64,000 nt of DNA from contig NZ_NOIU01000005.1 in assembly GCF_004136635.1 (NCBI RefSeq), positions 177,077 to 241,076 of the forward strand, read 5' to 3'. Numbering within the stretch: the stretch's first letter is position 1; the number at the start of each line of letters is the position of its first letter. The DNA comes from Rothia halotolerans (GTDB taxonomy: Bacteria > Actinomycetota > Actinomycetes > Actinomycetales > Micrococcaceae). A program made the translations under genes and the position numbers. Under the pieces are notes generated by a model. It did no database searches. It had not been told where the DNA came from and was given only the letters and a program-made list of their open reading frames with translations. Of the stretch, positions 53,801-61,051 are shown piece after piece.

Positions 53801-56040
53801 AGCCCAAGGGCGTGCTGGTGGGCCACCGGGGCCTGACCACGATGTACCACAACCACGTCGCGGAGATCTTCGAGCCCGCGGTCGAGCGGGCCGGGCGCCG
53901 ACTGCGGATCGCCCACACGGTCAACTTCGCCTTCGACATGTCGTGGGAGGAGCTGTTCTGGATGCTGGCGGGACACGAGGTCCACGTGATCGACGAGCGG
54001 GCCCGCCTGGAGCCCGGGCCGCTGGTGCGCCACTACCGCCGGGTGGGGATCGACGTCGTGAACGTGACGCCCTCCTACGCCCGCGAGCTGATCGCCGCCG
54101 GCCTGCTGGACGCGGAGCACCCGCATCCGGGCCTGGTGATGCTGGGCGGCGAGGCCGTCCCCGCCGACCTGTGGGAGATGCTGCGCGAGCGCGCGGACCT
54201 CGACGGCTACGACCTGTACGGGCCCACGGAGTTCACCATCAACGCCTTCGGCTCGCCCGTGGGCGGCAGCGAGCGGCCCTGCCTGGGGCGTCCGGTGCGC
54301 AACGCCCGCGCCCGGGTCCTGGACACCGGGCTGCGCGAGGTGCCCGAGGGCGCGGTCGGGGAGCTCTACCTCTCCGGCGACGGGCTGGCCCACGGTTACC
54401 TCGGCCGGCCCGGGACCACGGCGGCGGCCTTCGTGGCCGACCCGCTGGGCTCCGGCGATCGGATGTACCGCACCGGCGACCTGGTGCGCCGCGGGCCGGA
54501 CGGTTCGGTGGTCTACCTGGGCCGCGTGGACCGGCAGGTGAAGATCCGCGGCATGCGGGTCGAGCCGGCGGAGACCGAGGCGGCGCTCAGCTCGCTGCCG
54601 GGGATCCGTGCGGCCGCGGCGGACGTCCGGGGCGCGGGTGCTGCGACCCGGCTGATCGCCTGGGTCCTGCCCGAGGACGGCCGCGAGGCCGACCCGGCGG
54701 CACTGCGCTCTCACCTGCGCGGCGAGCTCGCGGCGCACCAGGTGCCGGCGGAGATCGTCGTGACGGACCGGATGCCGCTGACCCCCAACGGCAAGCTGGA
54801 CCGGAAGGCGCTGCCGGACCCCCGCGGCGGGGCCGCCGAGCGCTCCCGGGATCCGCTGCCCGGCGCAGAGGAGGCACTGTGCGCCCTGGTCGAGGAGGTC
54901 CTGGGCCTGCCCGAGGACTCTGCCGACCCCGAGGCGTCCTTCGCCGACCTGGGCGGCGACTCGCTCACCGCGATGCGGGCGGCCAGCGAGGCGGAGCGGC
55001 GCGAGGGCCTCGCGCTGGGCATCGTGGACCTGCTCGGCGGCGCGAGCCTCGCCGAGCTCGCCGGGGCGCCGGCGCCCTCTGGAGCGCCGGAGCCGGCCGG
55101 AGCGGGAGCCTTCGCGGCCGCCGCCCCGGAGGGCGACGTCGCCGGGCCCGATGCCGGCGGACCCGGTGCCGGAGGCATCGAGGCCGAGGCAGTCGGCGAC
55201 GACGAGTCGCCGGCACGGTCCCAGCCGGCCCCCGCCGCGCCCCTGGGCCACGAGCACGTGCTGCGCCTGCGCGGCGGCTCCCGCGAGCCGCTGTTCTGCG
55301 TGCACCCCGGCGGCGGGTTCGCCTGGCCGTTCCTGCCGCTGACCCGCGCGCTGGAGTCCGACCGGCCGATCGTCGGCCTCCAGCTGCCGGCGACGCCGGG
55401 CGACGGGCCCTTCGGGGCCCGGACGCTGCAGGAGCTGGCCGAGGGATACGTGCGGACCATGCGGGAGCTCCAGCCGGAGGGCCCCTATCACCTGCTCGGC
55501 TACTCCTTCGGCGGGACGCTGGCGCACGCCATGGCCTCGATCCTCGCCGCGGAGGGGGAGGCCGTCGCCTTCCTCGGCGTCCTCGACGCCGAGCCGGTGG
55601 GCTCCCACCGCACGGGCAGGACGGGGGACCTCACCGACGACGACGTCGTCGAGCTCGCGGCGGTCGCCCCCGACCTGGCGCACCGCTCGCCGGAGCTGAT
55701 GGACAGGCTGCGGGAGAACCTGCGCCGGTGCGTCTCGCTGCTGGCGACCCCCGCCGAGGGCGGCTACGCGGGCCCGGTGACGCTGATCGTGGCGGCCGAG
55801 TCCCACCGGGCCGGCGAGCAGGATCCGCGGGAGGTGGCCCGGCCCGGCGTCGCCGGCTGGTCGCCCGAGGACGCCTGGCGGCTCCGGGGCGAGGAAGGCC
55901 TCGAGGTCCGCCGGCTCCCGCTGTCCCACGCCGGCATCTCGACGCCGCAGGGCTGGGCGATGATCGCGCCGGTGCTCGACGAGCGGCTCGCCGCCGCGGA
56001 GGACCCGGTGGGGGCCGCCTCGGCGCCGGAGCGCTCATGA
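41818..56040 (+). CDS. Four-module NRPS for a catecholate-hydroxamate siderophore (C-A-T-E / C-T / C-A-T / C-A-T-TE)
   Basis: A 4740-residue synthetase. Module 1: C (HH 153-154), A1 (A3 core at 675, FSFDAALD at 725-732), T (Ser1069), E (HHLAVDG at 1297). Module 2: C (HHLLTDG at 1790) and T (Ser2168) with no A domain between. Module 3: C (HHIAVDA at 2424), A2 (FDIAGL at 2966), T (Ser3308). Module 4: C (HHLLSDA at 3513), A3 (FDMSWEE at 4039), T (Ser4382). Thioesterase: GYSFGG (Ser4563), His4704. Pocket codes I read: A1 DADDVGLVD-K (two acidic pocket residues; basic amino acid, likely Arg), A2 DILQLGVIW-K (the Gly code), A3 DMENMGLIN-K (the N5-hydroxyornithine code). The first C domain must take DHB from the free carrier. 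Predicted chain: DHB-D-Arg-Gly-Gly-hOrn. The second Gly needs A2 or another enzyme to load module 2. Ala/Pro-rich linkers lie at about 460-520, 2085-2140 and 4395-4475. Confidence 0.93.
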   Translation: MRHEASAPARDTETGALFPLSGAQQGIWNAQRLEPSSPYYVVGEVLEIGPGEVDARLLAEAVRETVREAETLRLRFSETDAGPRQRVDASEVPLPEVRDLTDAADPFALASAMVDDERTRMAEHCVEMTERELCRYVVLRLTEQTVWVVQLYHHLVVDGYSAARLTRRIAARYTAARRGEQVPEARYAPIRELVEEDRAYRAGEQHAADRAHWTGTFTPLPPVGNREAAAQESVPRTVFASLDLDAAAVARLREVAEAHRVTWVELLLAAYAVHVRRLNGEPEVTLAIPMMVRTSPAALRTPTMAVNVLPLRVGIEGTESVVDVARTVAEGLAGMREHQSYRGEDLPKDLGVPGAGALLHGVGANVKVFDLRLDFDGVPAELRNVAGGPPEDLGLTATPIPGGALRLSFETDPARVPERRSRARLRAFATLLDRLTAPDLPSVGAAPSLEDDAAARMLGRRAAQPLALPDAANSPSEVDVPSSPSHAAAAPASPPRADGPSPRPATGGTSPLPRAETPDPGEIPALIARIGEERAEEEVLVDGAARLTGRELAERVHRLARALRREGIGPERIVLLDLPRGHRMVLGMLAALCAGGAFQALDRAHPAERRRQTAADSSPALVLTDAEGDAGTCPDVPRLDLDDAAERLAALPAGPLAEEELAAPRRGADLAYVLHTSGTTGRPKGVQIPVEALTHLIRHHRAELFPRARRSAGRDRLRVAHTASFSFDAALDQLSWIFDGNTVHLYGSDVTGDALGMLEALAEDRIDVLDSTPSLAAVLVEFGLLEGELRPSTLVFGGEALPPALWGAVTAAGIDAWNLYGPTESTVDALAARVTGRTPHIGRPLGGLTAHLLDLDLQPVADGEVGELYLGGPQLSRGYLGGPGETAARFVADPFGGGRLYRTGDLARWVPGLGYAILGRADDQVEIRGQRVEPAEVEALLQASPGVGAAAVTVVESRGQAALAGYLVPAAGARLDVEALRARLAERAPTYLIPAHLMVIDSLPTTVGGKLDRAALPLPQEQEGRSRSAETTRERVLAEVVAEALSSGRPEDAPQISLDRDFVSLGGDSIAALTAVGRARRRGLALRPQDLLGPRTLADIAAQAAFDPEGAEPAGSRGDGSAEGAEDSADASGSGDAVDRPLGSFPASPVVRTQSAAAPDGQALARHAQWAVVRTGGPVDREALAEALRELLDRHDALRTVLDPRGPSPVLYARRPGAVAVEDVLADDAVPAPGTPGAAPDPEALAAHLIEDLDPAAGRLIRVAILPPSAGSAPASDATGTPADAGPVPTRLLITVHHLAVDGVSWRLLLEDLQRCYEAAAAGGSPAPRAEGTSWRHAARRQAALGRSGARRGEAEHWRSVLSGGPTAPLGERRLATGTDTVATARGGFTTVPADLARPLLEDLPRAYRMRTDEVLLAALTLALALRDRERGLPAAPARPVTVEGHGREPLGPDYDLSSTLGWFTTEHPVHLGADLVLDAAALDDALAGGPAASRVLRAAKEAMRAAPESGVGYGILRHLDPRGPELLGDLPDPEVVLNVLGAFDSAAGGWALDGERAFSVVESPRRDLTEALTVNVFTGAGPEPELSVEWRAAGGILDDAALRGIQGHLRRALEALGLHALLGAGGASPSDLSLLSLGQAEIDALESAHGPLDDVLPLTPLQEGLLYHALADGERDAYVLAAGLDIEGPVDPERLRAAFDAVVERHPVLSASFDVESVDRPVQVLTRAPQVPWRTVDLRGSSPEMAEAAADRLQEQQAARTVEVTRGGLVGAVLVLLPGDRARLVLGAHHLLTDGWSTPIMVRDLLALYRGEGGSLPFAAPFSAHLRRLAGTPAEQTEAAWRRRLEGVRAGTLVASRPSADQDAPREAVRTRIPLEDDVAARLPELARSRGLTPNTVLQGAWAAVLAETVGTRDVVFGVTASGRPTDVPGIENTVGLFANTLPARLAFEEGEALLAALTRLQADQAEMAGHESASLARIEKELGAGPLFDSLVVYENAPGLIEDDAGSSPRLAGISSSGGTHYPVTVTVPPGEGFSVLLDHDPAALDDALAARLSARLAEVLAALVEDPDVTLEHLVDAGRLDAEAAPEAAATGPGMSAAGASAAGAPAGHPDAASRPGAAADGSSAQPADDAPEPAVRAIAEQMADLLDLAEVAEEDDFFALGGHSLIAMRLLGRLRRLGMRLKIVDILDHRTPLGIAAAAAIPEEVVEALEEGTADASPAEPGPAEPSETGAPGGPDSRGDDVAARTTSSGAPDPSGASASPGESADAGTPVAFSPDLPSAPTPETAEIGLTPAMERLWFLHQLEGPSTLYDVPVALRLDGPLDPAALGEAWRDLLERHPVLRTVYPARADGSAASRTLAPEEVAAPRLLEGGPDEAALEDDVARLVNDPAFAADITRQAPARAAVLGYGPRTHVLVMVIHHIAVDAASMVPLLTDLSTAYRARAAGRAPAWPAPAATAAPAPDPRQLAEDEEFWAEALAGLPEELDLPADRPRPETPGHAGTAVLRDLDPALREALSRTCAAQGLTPLMVLRSAVAVAWSLLGTGDDVPLGSTVALRDDPGAADEQIGYLVNTVVVRCPVEAGATVGRTLREVRSRSLDAVEHRELPFERVVELLAPGRSRSRHPLFQTLVSYETPVEPPSLPGLEVSEVRVRTESSRFDVGVWLLDSAEGSGLRVVGSSDLFDPATVERLADAVEQVLGQLVGDPELPLSQVALRSEHPADPPERGVPGRSVSQALAEWAQRAPEAVAVRDARRSLTYRELADAVDALAARLAGRGVGRESAVAIALPRGCDLLVSMLAVLRAGAAYVPLDLDHPAARLELVLEDAAPALVLTTADAAAHLPQGAPEALLIDEAAAAGSVPAAVLAPSAAAPGASDSASARGPAAAGEGASSETPDAVAALGPVPAADDALAYVLHTSGSTGRPKGVMVSTANLAAFLSAAVELGWIREGEGLLAVTTATFDIAGLELFGPLMVGGTCVIAEREQILDPGELVEIVEEHGLSVLQATPSLWRELVAAARDAGTRPLAAVRALVGGEPVPAALADAMAGACAEVHDVYGPTEATIWATSSRVVAGEPPLIGAPWAGVRARVLDPLLRRVPAGAVGELYLGGAQVARGYLNRPGMTASRFVADPESPGRRLYRTGDLVREVNGSLHYVSRADDQVKVRGHRIELGEVEAALASAPGVDRAVACVRTDAQGIARLLGYVTAAAGEEPEADAVLAAVRGRVPEYMVPAAVTVLDSVPMTGNGKVDRAALPDPELAAPGTGRAPGSDAERALCAAADALLGIAGAGPEDDFFALGGDSITSVRLVAAARRQGWALSVADVFARPVLGALAAGARRIEPDDTEDAGPARTRVAIEPGAELRGVLEELGPAWTEVLPLSPLQEGMYLQSVLDGDAGADAYVVQHRFELAETVDAGALRRACDALLARHDMLRAGFTHRGTPDPVQFILPEGPMPWEDRTVAEEGGLREAEAAELRRPIDPQRPPLIRATLLHGPGARRHLLITQHHLLSDAWSQAVMFDELFRMAAGEAGALPPAGNFREHLALLAARDPQADRTAWAAYLEDLEEPTVLVGTGPLRDPAPRRAWRELGPEVRRGIDALARSLAVSPASIAHVAWGLALREMTGRDDVVFGTTVSGRDAAVPGVDSMVGLALNTVPFRVRLAPHEPVGEVLRRAFAEQGSLQAHHGAGLGEIQRAAGRSPLFDTLVVYRNTPRDLHGRSGTFSRAGVLAAEASDATHYGMVLDVDPAESLALACEYHPERVDRARAEEVLGRVAGILCALAEEGSRELPVAALAGPGAEPHPLLAPERLPVPGPGEPAGSVDALLRELALRTPGERSLVCGEVALTARQLDERVDRLARILAAQGLGAGDVVGICLPRTADHVVAIFAVMRAGAAYLPLDAAQPAARSAELLADARAAGLISSTELLAALPADAVRDRRTVDLDDARTQQVLDGVREAPAVPEESVSGPRDADRLAYVIYTSGSTGKPKGVLVGHRGLTTMYHNHVAEIFEPAVERAGRRLRIAHTVNFAFDMSWEELFWMLAGHEVHVIDERARLEPGPLVRHYRRVGIDVVNVTPSYARELIAAGLLDAEHPHPGLVMLGGEAVPADLWEMLRERADLDGYDLYGPTEFTINAFGSPVGGSERPCLGRPVRNARARVLDTGLREVPEGAVGELYLSGDGLAHGYLGRPGTTAAAFVADPLGSGDRMYRTGDLVRRGPDGSVVYLGRVDRQVKIRGMRVEPAETEAALSSLPGIRAAAADVRGAGAATRLIAWVLPEDGREADPAALRSHLRGELAAHQVPAEIVVTDRMPLTPNGKLDRKALPDPRGGAAERSRDPLPGAEEALCALVEEVLGLPEDSADPEASFADLGGDSLTAMRAASEAERREGLALGIVDLLGGASLAELAGAPAPSGAPEPAGAGAFAAAAPEGDVAGPDAGGPGAGGIEAEAVGDDESPARSQPAPAAPLGHEHVLRLRGGSREPLFCVHPGGGFAWPFLPLTRALESDRPIVGLQLPATPGDGPFGARTLQELAEGYVRTMRELQPEGPYHLLGYSFGGTLAHAMASILAAEGEAVAFLGVLDAEPVGSHRTGRTGDLTDDDVVELAAVAPDLAHRSPELMDRLRENLRRCVSLLATPAEGGYAGPVTLIVAAESHRAGEQDPREVARPGVAGWSPEDAWRLRGEEGLEVRRLPLSHAGISTPQGWAMIAPVLDERLAAAEDPVGAASAPERS

Positions 56041-56070
56041 GCCGCCCGGTCCCGGGCGAGCCCGAATGCG

Positions 56071-56108
56071 CCGTCCGTTCCCCGGCCTAACCGCCGGGGA
56101 ACGGACGG
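56071..56108 (+). terminator. Perfect 16-bp hairpin between the NRPS and mbtH
   Basis: CCGTCCGTTCCCCGGC at 56071-56086 pairs exactly with 56093-56108 across a CTAACC loop. It lies 30 bases after the NRPS stop. mbtH is then either read through this or has its own promoter in 56109-56215. Confidence 0.75.
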
Positions 56109-56215
56109 GCTCCGGACCCCGACCCGAACTGACCCTCCGACCCCCCCATCAGACACACGAACCGACCCCACGACCGGCCGCCGCCCGCGGCCGGCAGACG
56201 AAAGGCATAACACCC

Positions 56216-56425
56216 ATGAGCACCAACCCCTTCGACGACGAGAACGGCCGCTTCATCGTCCTGGTCAACGCCGAGGAGCAGTACTCGCTGTGGCCGGTCT
56301 TCCGGCCCGTGCCCGAGGGCTGGGAGGTGAGCTTCGGCGACGCCGAGGAGGGCTCCCCGCGTGCCGACTGCATGGACTACATCGAGCGCACCTGGACGGA
56401 CATGCGCCCGGCTTCGATCCGCTGA
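56216..56425 (+). CDS. mbtH: MbtH-like NRPS accessory protein
   Basis: A 69-residue protein that binds A domains and helps them fold and work. ATG 56216 is chosen over upstream codons because it gives the standard length and start [13 protein letters not shown]. The family motif [12 protein letters not shown] and the end [19 protein letters not shown] are complete. It follows the NRPS gene by 175 bases and is presumably needed for A1-A3. Its last 112 bases recur, decayed, at 59765-59879. Confidence 0.95.
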   Translation: MSTNPFDDENGRFIVLVNAEEQYSLWPVFRPVPEGWEVSFGDAEEGSPRADCMDYIERTWTDMRPASIR

Positions 56426-56430
56426 GCGGG
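56319..56430 (+). repeat. Left direct repeat: intact 3' end of mbtH
   Basis: From GCTGGGAGGTGAGC through the stop and CTGAGCGGG. It is about 90 percent identical to 59765-59879 and both copies lose similarity right after GAGCGGG. Confidence 0.9.
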
Positions 56431-56780
56431 TCGTTCCAACAACGGTTCTCGCGGGTTCTCTGCAGCCTCAGAGAGAGCTGATATCCGCTGGCCGGAGCAT
56501 ACGGCGGCTCGGTCCTCGAGACGACGTGTACGAGCAACGCAGCTGAGACGGCATAGCGGGATGAGTCCCATCGTCTGAGGGGGTGGAGAGGGCACGCCGG
56601 CGTTTCGGGGGAAAGCCCCCGGAAACGCCGGTGTGCCCTCACCCTCCTGGAAGACAGAGGCGATGAGGTGCCGACGGCGCCCCGCTCCTTCTTGCACCGT
56701 TATGCCTGTCCATGCGCCCCGTAGGCCGCCTGACCAGCCTTCGTCGAGGCCTGGGACCGTCGCTCGCTAGAGTGGCCCCC
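56431..56780. other. 350-base region between mbtH and the DUF3800 gene
   Basis: No supported gene. It contains the long hairpin at 56588-56640 and, just before the DUF3800 gene, TAGAGT (56768-56773), a plausible -10 box. Confidence 0.6.
56588..56640. terminator. Long hairpin (about 24-bp stem) inside the mbtH-downstream cassette
   Basis: GAGGGCACGCCGGCGTTTC at 56588-56606 pairs with GAAACGCCGGTGTGCCCTC at 56622-56640 with one G-T pair, and inner GGGGG/CCCCC closes on an AAA loop. It is a strong transcription stop for mbtH or an insulator at the left edge of the cassette. Confidence 0.7.
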
Positions 56781-57488
56781 ATGACTCGCAGGACCTTGGA
56801 CCGGATGATCTACATCGACGATTCCGGGCACCCGCAGTCCGGCCTCATCGTCTATGGGTGGATCGAGTTCCATCCGGATCATTGGCATGAGGTCCTCCGA
56901 TCCTGGCTGACCCACCGCAAGAGCCTCTGGGCCCACTACGGGATCCCGGTCACCGAGGAACTGCACATGACCCACTACGCCCTGGGACGCGGTCGCATCT
57001 CCCAGCGGCCGCCACACCGCTTCATCCATGGATCGCAGACCTATTGGAAAGACCTGGGTCGTGAGGTCGCGCAGAAGAGCCTGGAGACCATGACGAGCAC
57101 TGAAGGGCTGCGAGTGGGGGCCGTGTATCGGCAAGGAGCCCAGGAGGACTACGCCGCCCACCGCGCAGAGACGTATGCGAAGCTCATCGCTTGCTTTGAA
57201 GCCGAGATGGACGGCTCGACGTCGTTGGCGATGCTCTTCATGGACGGCGACGGATCCGACCCCACCTACAGGACGGCTCACCGGCAGCTGCGGCTCAGGG
57301 ACCGGCGGATCATCGAAGATCCCGTCTACACCGACCCGAAGTCATCGCAACTGATGCAGATGGCCGATCACGTGGCGTGGTGCGCCAACGCCTCGATCGC
57401 CCGCGTGAGCCAGCATCGCTTCGCCCATGAGTGGTATAGCCGGTACCTCGCCCCACGGGACCCTCGATGTAGTCCATCCAGGGTGTAG
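56781..57488 (+). CDS. DUF3800-family protein
   Basis: A 235-residue protein. MIYIDDSGH (Asp13, Asp14, Ser15, Gly16) is the family hallmark, and SSQLMQMADHVAW near residue 190 supplies the conserved C-terminal Asp. DUF3800 proteins are thought to have an RNase-H-like fold with metal-binding acids; function is unknown, and many lie in mobile or defence regions. ATG 56781 is 7 bases after TAGAGT, so the mRNA may be leaderless; no ribosome-binding site is visible. Codon use is less GC-biased than in the NRPS, consistent with transfer. Confidence 0.8.
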   Translation: MTRRTLDRMIYIDDSGHPQSGLIVYGWIEFHPDHWHEVLRSWLTHRKSLWAHYGIPVTEELHMTHYALGRGRISQRPPHRFIHGSQTYWKDLGREVAQKSLETMTSTEGLRVGAVYRQGAQEDYAAHRAETYAKLIACFEAEMDGSTSLAMLFMDGDGSDPTYRTAHRQLRLRDRRIIEDPVYTDPKSSQLMQMADHVAWCANASIARVSQHRFAHEWYSRYLAPRDPRCSPSRV

Positions 57489-57505
57489 CGCACAGCGGAT
57501 ACAGC

Positions 57506-57539
57506 TAGACCCCCCTGGTCCACGTGTGTGGGGGAGGTC
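57506..57539. terminator. Hairpin between the convergent DUF3800 and helicase genes
   Basis: AGACCCCCC at 57506-57514 pairs with GGGGGAGGTCT at 57529-57539 with a bulge. It lies between the two gene ends; the rest of 57540-57659 shows nothing recognisable. Confidence 0.5.
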
Positions 57540-57659
57540 TGCACATCTCATGCTATGGCATATGCAACGCACCGTCTATACGCGCTCCACTCCGTCCGAA
57601 CCGTCGGCGTATCACCTGTGCCTTCGTCTCAGGGAGTGGCTGCCGGCCAGCAGGGAACA

Positions 57660-59387
57660 TCAGAAGTAGTCTTCGAGGTGCTTCCGGAGCTCCGGATCGC
57701 AGACGTAGACGTAGGTGCCGTGGATGCCGCGGGTGAGGAGAACCGAGTAGATGTTCCGGACGTAGCGGAGAAGGTCCTCGTCCGAGTAGGTGATCCCGCG
57801 CTTCGGGTTGTTCTCCCGGCCCTTCTTGTCGTGGTATTCGGCGCGGTCGAAGACCGTGCGGCCCGTCACGGGGTCGTACCGGAGGTCCTCTCCGATGACG
57901 ACGCCGACGTAGTTCAGGTCGTAGCCTTGGACGGTATGGATCGAGCCCATCTCGTGCAGTGAGCCGGGGGAGCTGATCCAGTCGCGCTGGGTCGAGTTCC
58001 ACCGGATCCGCTCCCCGTCGAGCTCGATGTCATAGACATCAGGGTCATCCGGATGGGACTTGCTGCGCCACGGCCAGGCGTACCCCGCCACGAGGCGGGC
58101 TAGGCCGTCCTCCGCGTCGCGCCGGAAGATCTCCCGCCGCATCTTCCCGAGGTCGTCGAAGAAGCGGAGATCGTAGTCCCCGAAACTCTCCTTCTGCGCA
58201 GGGGGGTCGTCGCCGAGGACGGCGCGGACGTAACCCACGTAGTCCTGTCCCGCGGAGATCCTCCTCTGCGATCGGAGGGGGTGCAGCCGCTCGTTTTCGG
58301 ATGCTTCGGCGAGGAGGGCGGCGGTGACCTCGGCGGGGAGGTCCGCGGGGCGTACGCTCTGACCGGGATCGAGCATCAGGATGAGGTGTCGGCTCTGCTT
58401 CCGGAGCCAGTCCAGCTGGGTCAGCTCCGGATCGTCGGCGCCGAAGAGCCTGCGGTTGATGTCCGCGAACTTCGTGTTCAGCGAGGCGGAGGCCTGATTG
58501 GCGCGCTGATTAAGGCGATGCGCCTCGTCCACGATCAGGAGGTCGAAGGGCTCCTCGCTCTCGCCTACCGTGAAAGGCGTCATCACGAGGTCTCTGCGCA
58601 AGCCGGGGGTCAGCGCGAACACACGGGAGACCGACTCGCGGAGGGACTGCTGGGGGACGACGATCCCGATCCGCAGCGAGGCGAGAAGCTCGGCGTGCGC
58701 GGGGGTGAAGAAATCCTTGAAGATCGTGTCGTTGTCGAGCGGTTCCTCGGGATCGTGGTTCCGGATGTCCTCGAGGAGCTTCAGGAGGTAGATGCCGACG
58801 ACGGTCTTCCCAGTTCCGGGGTCTCCCTGAACGACGGCGGTGCCGGGCCGCTCGTCGTGGAGGTCGGAGAAGAGCCCCTCGAGGATCTCCTCCACGGCGA
58901 TCGCCTGATCGTGGTTCAGCGCCTTGAAGGGAGAGAGCTTGAAGAGATCGCTATTGAAGATCTCCGGCATCGTGCGCTGGAAGAGGTGCTCCTGCGAGCG
59001 GAGCATCTCGAAGACCTCGTCGAAGGTCTTCCGGTACGAGCTCCGGTCGTAGTAGTCGGCGTTCGTGATGCCCGCGTTCTGATTGAGCACCTGCAGGCGG
59101 CCGTCCCCTGAGAACATGCGGATGAGGAAGGACTCGAGGTCGAGGCACGCCGACTTGTTGAAGGTCTCGTCCAGGATGACGCGCGCCCAGCTCAGGCGGC
59201 GCTTCTCCTCGGAGTCGAGATGCTGCCGCATGCGGGCCTCGGCGTTCAGGGACTCGCCGACGTACACCTCCGCCTCGTTGTTCATGACGTAGACGACCGG
59301 CCAATTGCGGTGCCGGAGGTCTTCCGCGCCCCAGAGGCGGACCTCGTCGGGTGCGAGGCGGAACCGCTCCAGGCTAAAGCCGGTCAT
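57660..59387 (-). CDS. GIY-YIG nuclease domain fused to a DUF2075 helicase/ATPase
   Basis: A 575-residue protein. Residues about 28-105 form a GIY-YIG-type domain: VVYVMNNEAEVYVGES (VYV 32-34, YVG 42-44), an Arg in NAEARMRQHL and the candidate catalytic Glu in LDLESFLIRMF (Glu85). From about 150 a superfamily 1-like DUF2075 ATPase follows: Q motif LNHDQAIAVEEI, Walker A GDPGTGKT (188-195), Walker B LLIVDEAHR (DEAH 287-290), LMLDPGQSV, and the C-terminal IHTVQGYDLNYVGVVIGEDL plus NIYSVLLTRGIHGTYVYV. Its start lies inside the MazG-like gene (14-base overlap). GIY-YIG/DUF2075 proteins next to a pyrophosphohydrolase recur in bacterial genomes; an antiviral role is inference. Confidence 0.85.
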   Translation of the reverse strand: MTGFSLERFRLAPDEVRLWGAEDLRHRNWPVVYVMNNEAEVYVGESLNAEARMRQHLDSEEKRRLSWARVILDETFNKSACLDLESFLIRMFSGDGRLQVLNQNAGITNADYYDRSSYRKTFDEVFEMLRSQEHLFQRTMPEIFNSDLFKLSPFKALNHDQAIAVEEILEGLFSDLHDERPGTAVVQGDPGTGKTVVGIYLLKLLEDIRNHDPEEPLDNDTIFKDFFTPAHAELLASLRIGIVVPQQSLRESVSRVFALTPGLRRDLVMTPFTVGESEEPFDLLIVDEAHRLNQRANQASASLNTKFADINRRLFGADDPELTQLDWLRKQSRHLILMLDPGQSVRPADLPAEVTAALLAEASENERLHPLRSQRRISAGQDYVGYVRAVLGDDPPAQKESFGDYDLRFFDDLGKMRREIFRRDAEDGLARLVAGYAWPWRSKSHPDDPDVYDIELDGERIRWNSTQRDWISSPGSLHEMGSIHTVQGYDLNYVGVVIGEDLRYDPVTGRTVFDRAEYHDKKGRENNPKRGITYSDEDLLRYVRNIYSVLLTRGIHGTYVYVCDPELRKHLEDYF

Positions 59388-59691
59388 ACTTCTGGCTCCG
59401 GCCGCGGGCCTTGTCGGCCGGGTACTTCTCGCGCGTCTTCGCGAGCTTCTCCAGCACGATGGTCTCGGGGTCCAGGCCGAGCCGGTCGGCGAGCAGGAGG
59501 CAGTAGGTCAGGACGTCGGCGAGCTCATCCTGGGCGGCGGGGAGGTCCGCGTCGTTCCACTGAAAGCATTCGAGGAGCTCGCCGGCTTCGATGCTGATGC
59601 TCTTCGCGAGGTTCTCCGGGGTGTGGAACTGCGACCAATCGCGTTCGGCGACGAACTCCCGGAGTGTTTCCTGAACGGGTTTCTCCTGCAT
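59374..59691 (-). CDS. MazG-like nucleotide pyrophosphohydrolase
   Basis: A 105-residue all-alpha NTP pyrophosphatase. The metal-binding helices are in ISIEAGELLECFQW and DELADVLTYCLLLADRLG (EExxE...ExxD pattern). It probably hydrolyses NTPs or alarmone-like nucleotides to monophosphates. ATG 59691; the stop overlaps the helicase start by 14 bases, so the two are made together. Small single-domain MazG proteins of this type often accompany nucleic-acid-targeting defence genes. Confidence 0.85.
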   Translation of the reverse strand: MQEKPVQETLREFVAERDWSQFHTPENLAKSISIEAGELLECFQWNDADLPAAQDELADVLTYCLLLADRLGLDPETIVLEKLAKTREKYPADKARGRSQKYDRL

Positions 59692-59710
59692 ATGCCCAAG
59701 TTAGCAGTGC

Positions 59711-59760
59711 ATGAGGCACTGTCATGAGGAGGGCCATGAGGCGTTGTCATGAGGAGGACA
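59711..59760 (+). repeat. Two-copy 25-bp tandem repeat at the right edge of the cassette
   Basis: ATGAGGCACTGTCATGAGGA... at 59711-59735 is followed directly by ATGAGGCGTTGTCATGAGGA... at 59736-59760, alike at about 21 of 25 bases. It lies between the MazG-like start and the mbtH remnant. Confidence 0.7.
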
Positions 59761-59764
59761 TAGA

Positions 59765-59879
59765 GCTGGAAGGTGAGCCTTCGGCGACGCCGAGGAGGGC
59801 TCCCCACGCGCCGACTGCATGGACTACATCGAGCGGACCTGGGGAGGGACATACGCCCGGCTTCGATCCGCTGAGCGGG
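59765..59879 (+). pseudogene. Decayed copy of the mbtH 3' end (right direct repeat)
   Basis: Matches 56319-56430 at about 90 percent. Relative to the intact gene it has one inserted C (GAGCCTTCGG), which shifts the frame, and two extra bases in ACCTGGGGAGGGACATAC. It has no start and cannot make MbtH. Downstream sequence is unrelated to that after the intact mbtH. Confidence 0.88.
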
Positions 59880-59921
59880 GCGCCGGCCCGGCGAATCAGG
59901 CGAGGAGGCCCCACCGCCTGC

Positions 59922-60035
59922 TCAGCCGGGCGGTGCGATGCCGGCTGCCCTGATCCGCCGGGTTGCCGGATCGTCGATGCTGATGCGGACCGGCGACACG
60001 TCGGCTGCGGGGCTGCTCTCGAAGAAGGTCATCAT
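59922..60035 (-). CDS. Possible 37-residue small protein coupled to the upstream membrane-protein gene
   Basis: MMTFFESSPAADVSPVRISI then DDPATRRIRAAGIAPPG. The ATG overlaps the TGA of the preceding gene (ATGA), a pattern common here. No ribosome-binding site or family is recognised; it may be a chance frame. Confidence 0.3.
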   Translation of the reverse strand: MMTFFESSPAADVSPVRISIDDPATRRIRAAGIAPPG

Positions 60036-60706
60036 GACGTCCCACCGCCCCTCTGCGGACCGCGCTGGCCCAGGAACATCGCGCGGGCCCGGTTGATCAG
60101 CTCGATCATCTCCTTCTCGCTGATTCCCCGGGCCCTCGGCACGCTGATCCAGCGGTGATGTCGGTTGCCGAAGAAGCCGCCGACCGGACCCAGGCGGGCG
60201 CGCAGCTCGTCCGGCAGATGCCGGTTCACGACGACCAGACCGGATTCGGTGAGATGCATGAGTGCGCGCCGCTGATAGGCGTTGCCGGTCGACACGTGCA
60301 CCCAGTCGTACTGAGCCGGGGCAAAGTCCGTCCACGGGACGGGCCCCACGCCGCGAAGGGTGAGACCGCGCGCATCGATCTCGACGGGCAGGCGCTCGGC
60401 CTGCGCGTAACGGTTCTGCCGGCGGAGCGCTGACCGCAGCCAGAGGAGGAGGACGACGAGCAGCGCGAGCGCGCTGAGGAACCCCAGGTACGAGGCGACC
60501 CCCAGCTTCACGCCCACCATCGGGGCGACCACGAAGAAAACGATGCCGCCGACCGCGACGATGACCACGAGGACCGTCAGGGAGGGGGTCAGGACGCGCA
60601 GCGCCCTCGTGCCGGGGGACGGAGCGCCCTGAAGCCCGACCCGGCCCGTGGCCTGCAGGGCGCGCACTGCCTGGGGCATGTCGATCGGCCGGGCATCAGA
60701 CGTCAT
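60032..60706 (-). CDS. Membrane protein with PH-like C-terminal part, unknown function
   Basis: A 224-residue protein. ATG 60706 is chosen because upstream codons of the open frame lie in sequence without coding bias. Two hydrophobic helices occupy about residues 42-66 and 70-95; the rest is soluble and beta-rich (ERLPVEIDARGLTLRGVGPV then PWTDF), resembling small actinobacterial PH-domain membrane proteins and similar in plan to the protein at 16882-17445. It ends right after the mbtH remnant. Confidence 0.6.
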   Translation of the reverse strand: MTSDARPIDMPQAVRALQATGRVGLQGAPSPGTRALRVLTPSLTVLVVIVAVGGIVFFVVAPMVGVKLGVASYLGFLSALALLVVLLLWLRSALRRQNRYAQAERLPVEIDARGLTLRGVGPVPWTDFAPAQYDWVHVSTGNAYQRRALMHLTESGLVVVNRHLPDELRARLGPVGGFFGNRHHRWISVPRARGISEKEMIELINRARAMFLGQRGPQRGGGTS

Positions 60707-61051
60707 AGCTCGATACCCTACGTGGTGGGCCGGAGGGAGCGCAGAGGCGGCCGTAACCAACGGGCGCAGCCGCCCGCCGGAGCCGCACGCGATAGGCCGC
60801 CTCATGGCCTGGACCAGGCCGTCTGCCCCCGCCCCGAGCATCCTCACCCGAACCGCGGCACCGCCTCGTCGATGAACAGCTGGAGGGAGCGCTTCCTCGG
60901 CCCTTCGCTGCGGAGCTGCTCGACACGCCTTGCATGCAAGCAATGTATGGCGTGGCTAACACCGTGTCAATCTCGTCCACAAAACCCTTGAAAACATGGT
61001 GCATGCAGGAGGTGTTGACGGAGAGCTGAGAAGGGTTCTAGGGTGACTGGC
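60707..61051. other. 345-base region with a promoter and a possible oxidoreductase remnant
   Basis: On the minus strand 60844-60939 reads RVEQLRSEGPRKRSLQLFID then EAVPRFG and stop, which looks like the extreme C-terminus of a flavin-dependent LLM-type oxidoreductase without the rest of the gene (low confidence). The right end holds the promoter of the next gene. Confidence 0.4.
61015..61044 (+). promoter_or_regulatory. Promoter of the SnoaL/flavin-reductase gene (leaderless start)
   Basis: TTGACG at 61015-61020 and TAGGGT at 61039-61044 are 18 bases apart. The predicted transcript would start at about 61051, at the ATG at 61052, and no ribosome-binding site is present. Confidence 0.65.

Noticed and set aside
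51685..55929. Very long minus-strand open frame (about 1400 codons) opposite the NRPS
   Set aside because: It is the mirror of a GC-rich coding strand: no start signal, no recognisable domain, and the NRPS reading is unambiguous. Many similar mirror frames occur over all genes here.
56431..59764. Prophage or integrative element with its own integrase
   Set aside because: No integrase, recombinase, transposase or phage structural gene is present between the repeats. Only the cassette-like layout is supported.
59765..59879. Second functional mbtH gene
   Set aside because: The copy has no start codon, a frameshifting inserted C and further indels, and covers only the last half of the gene.
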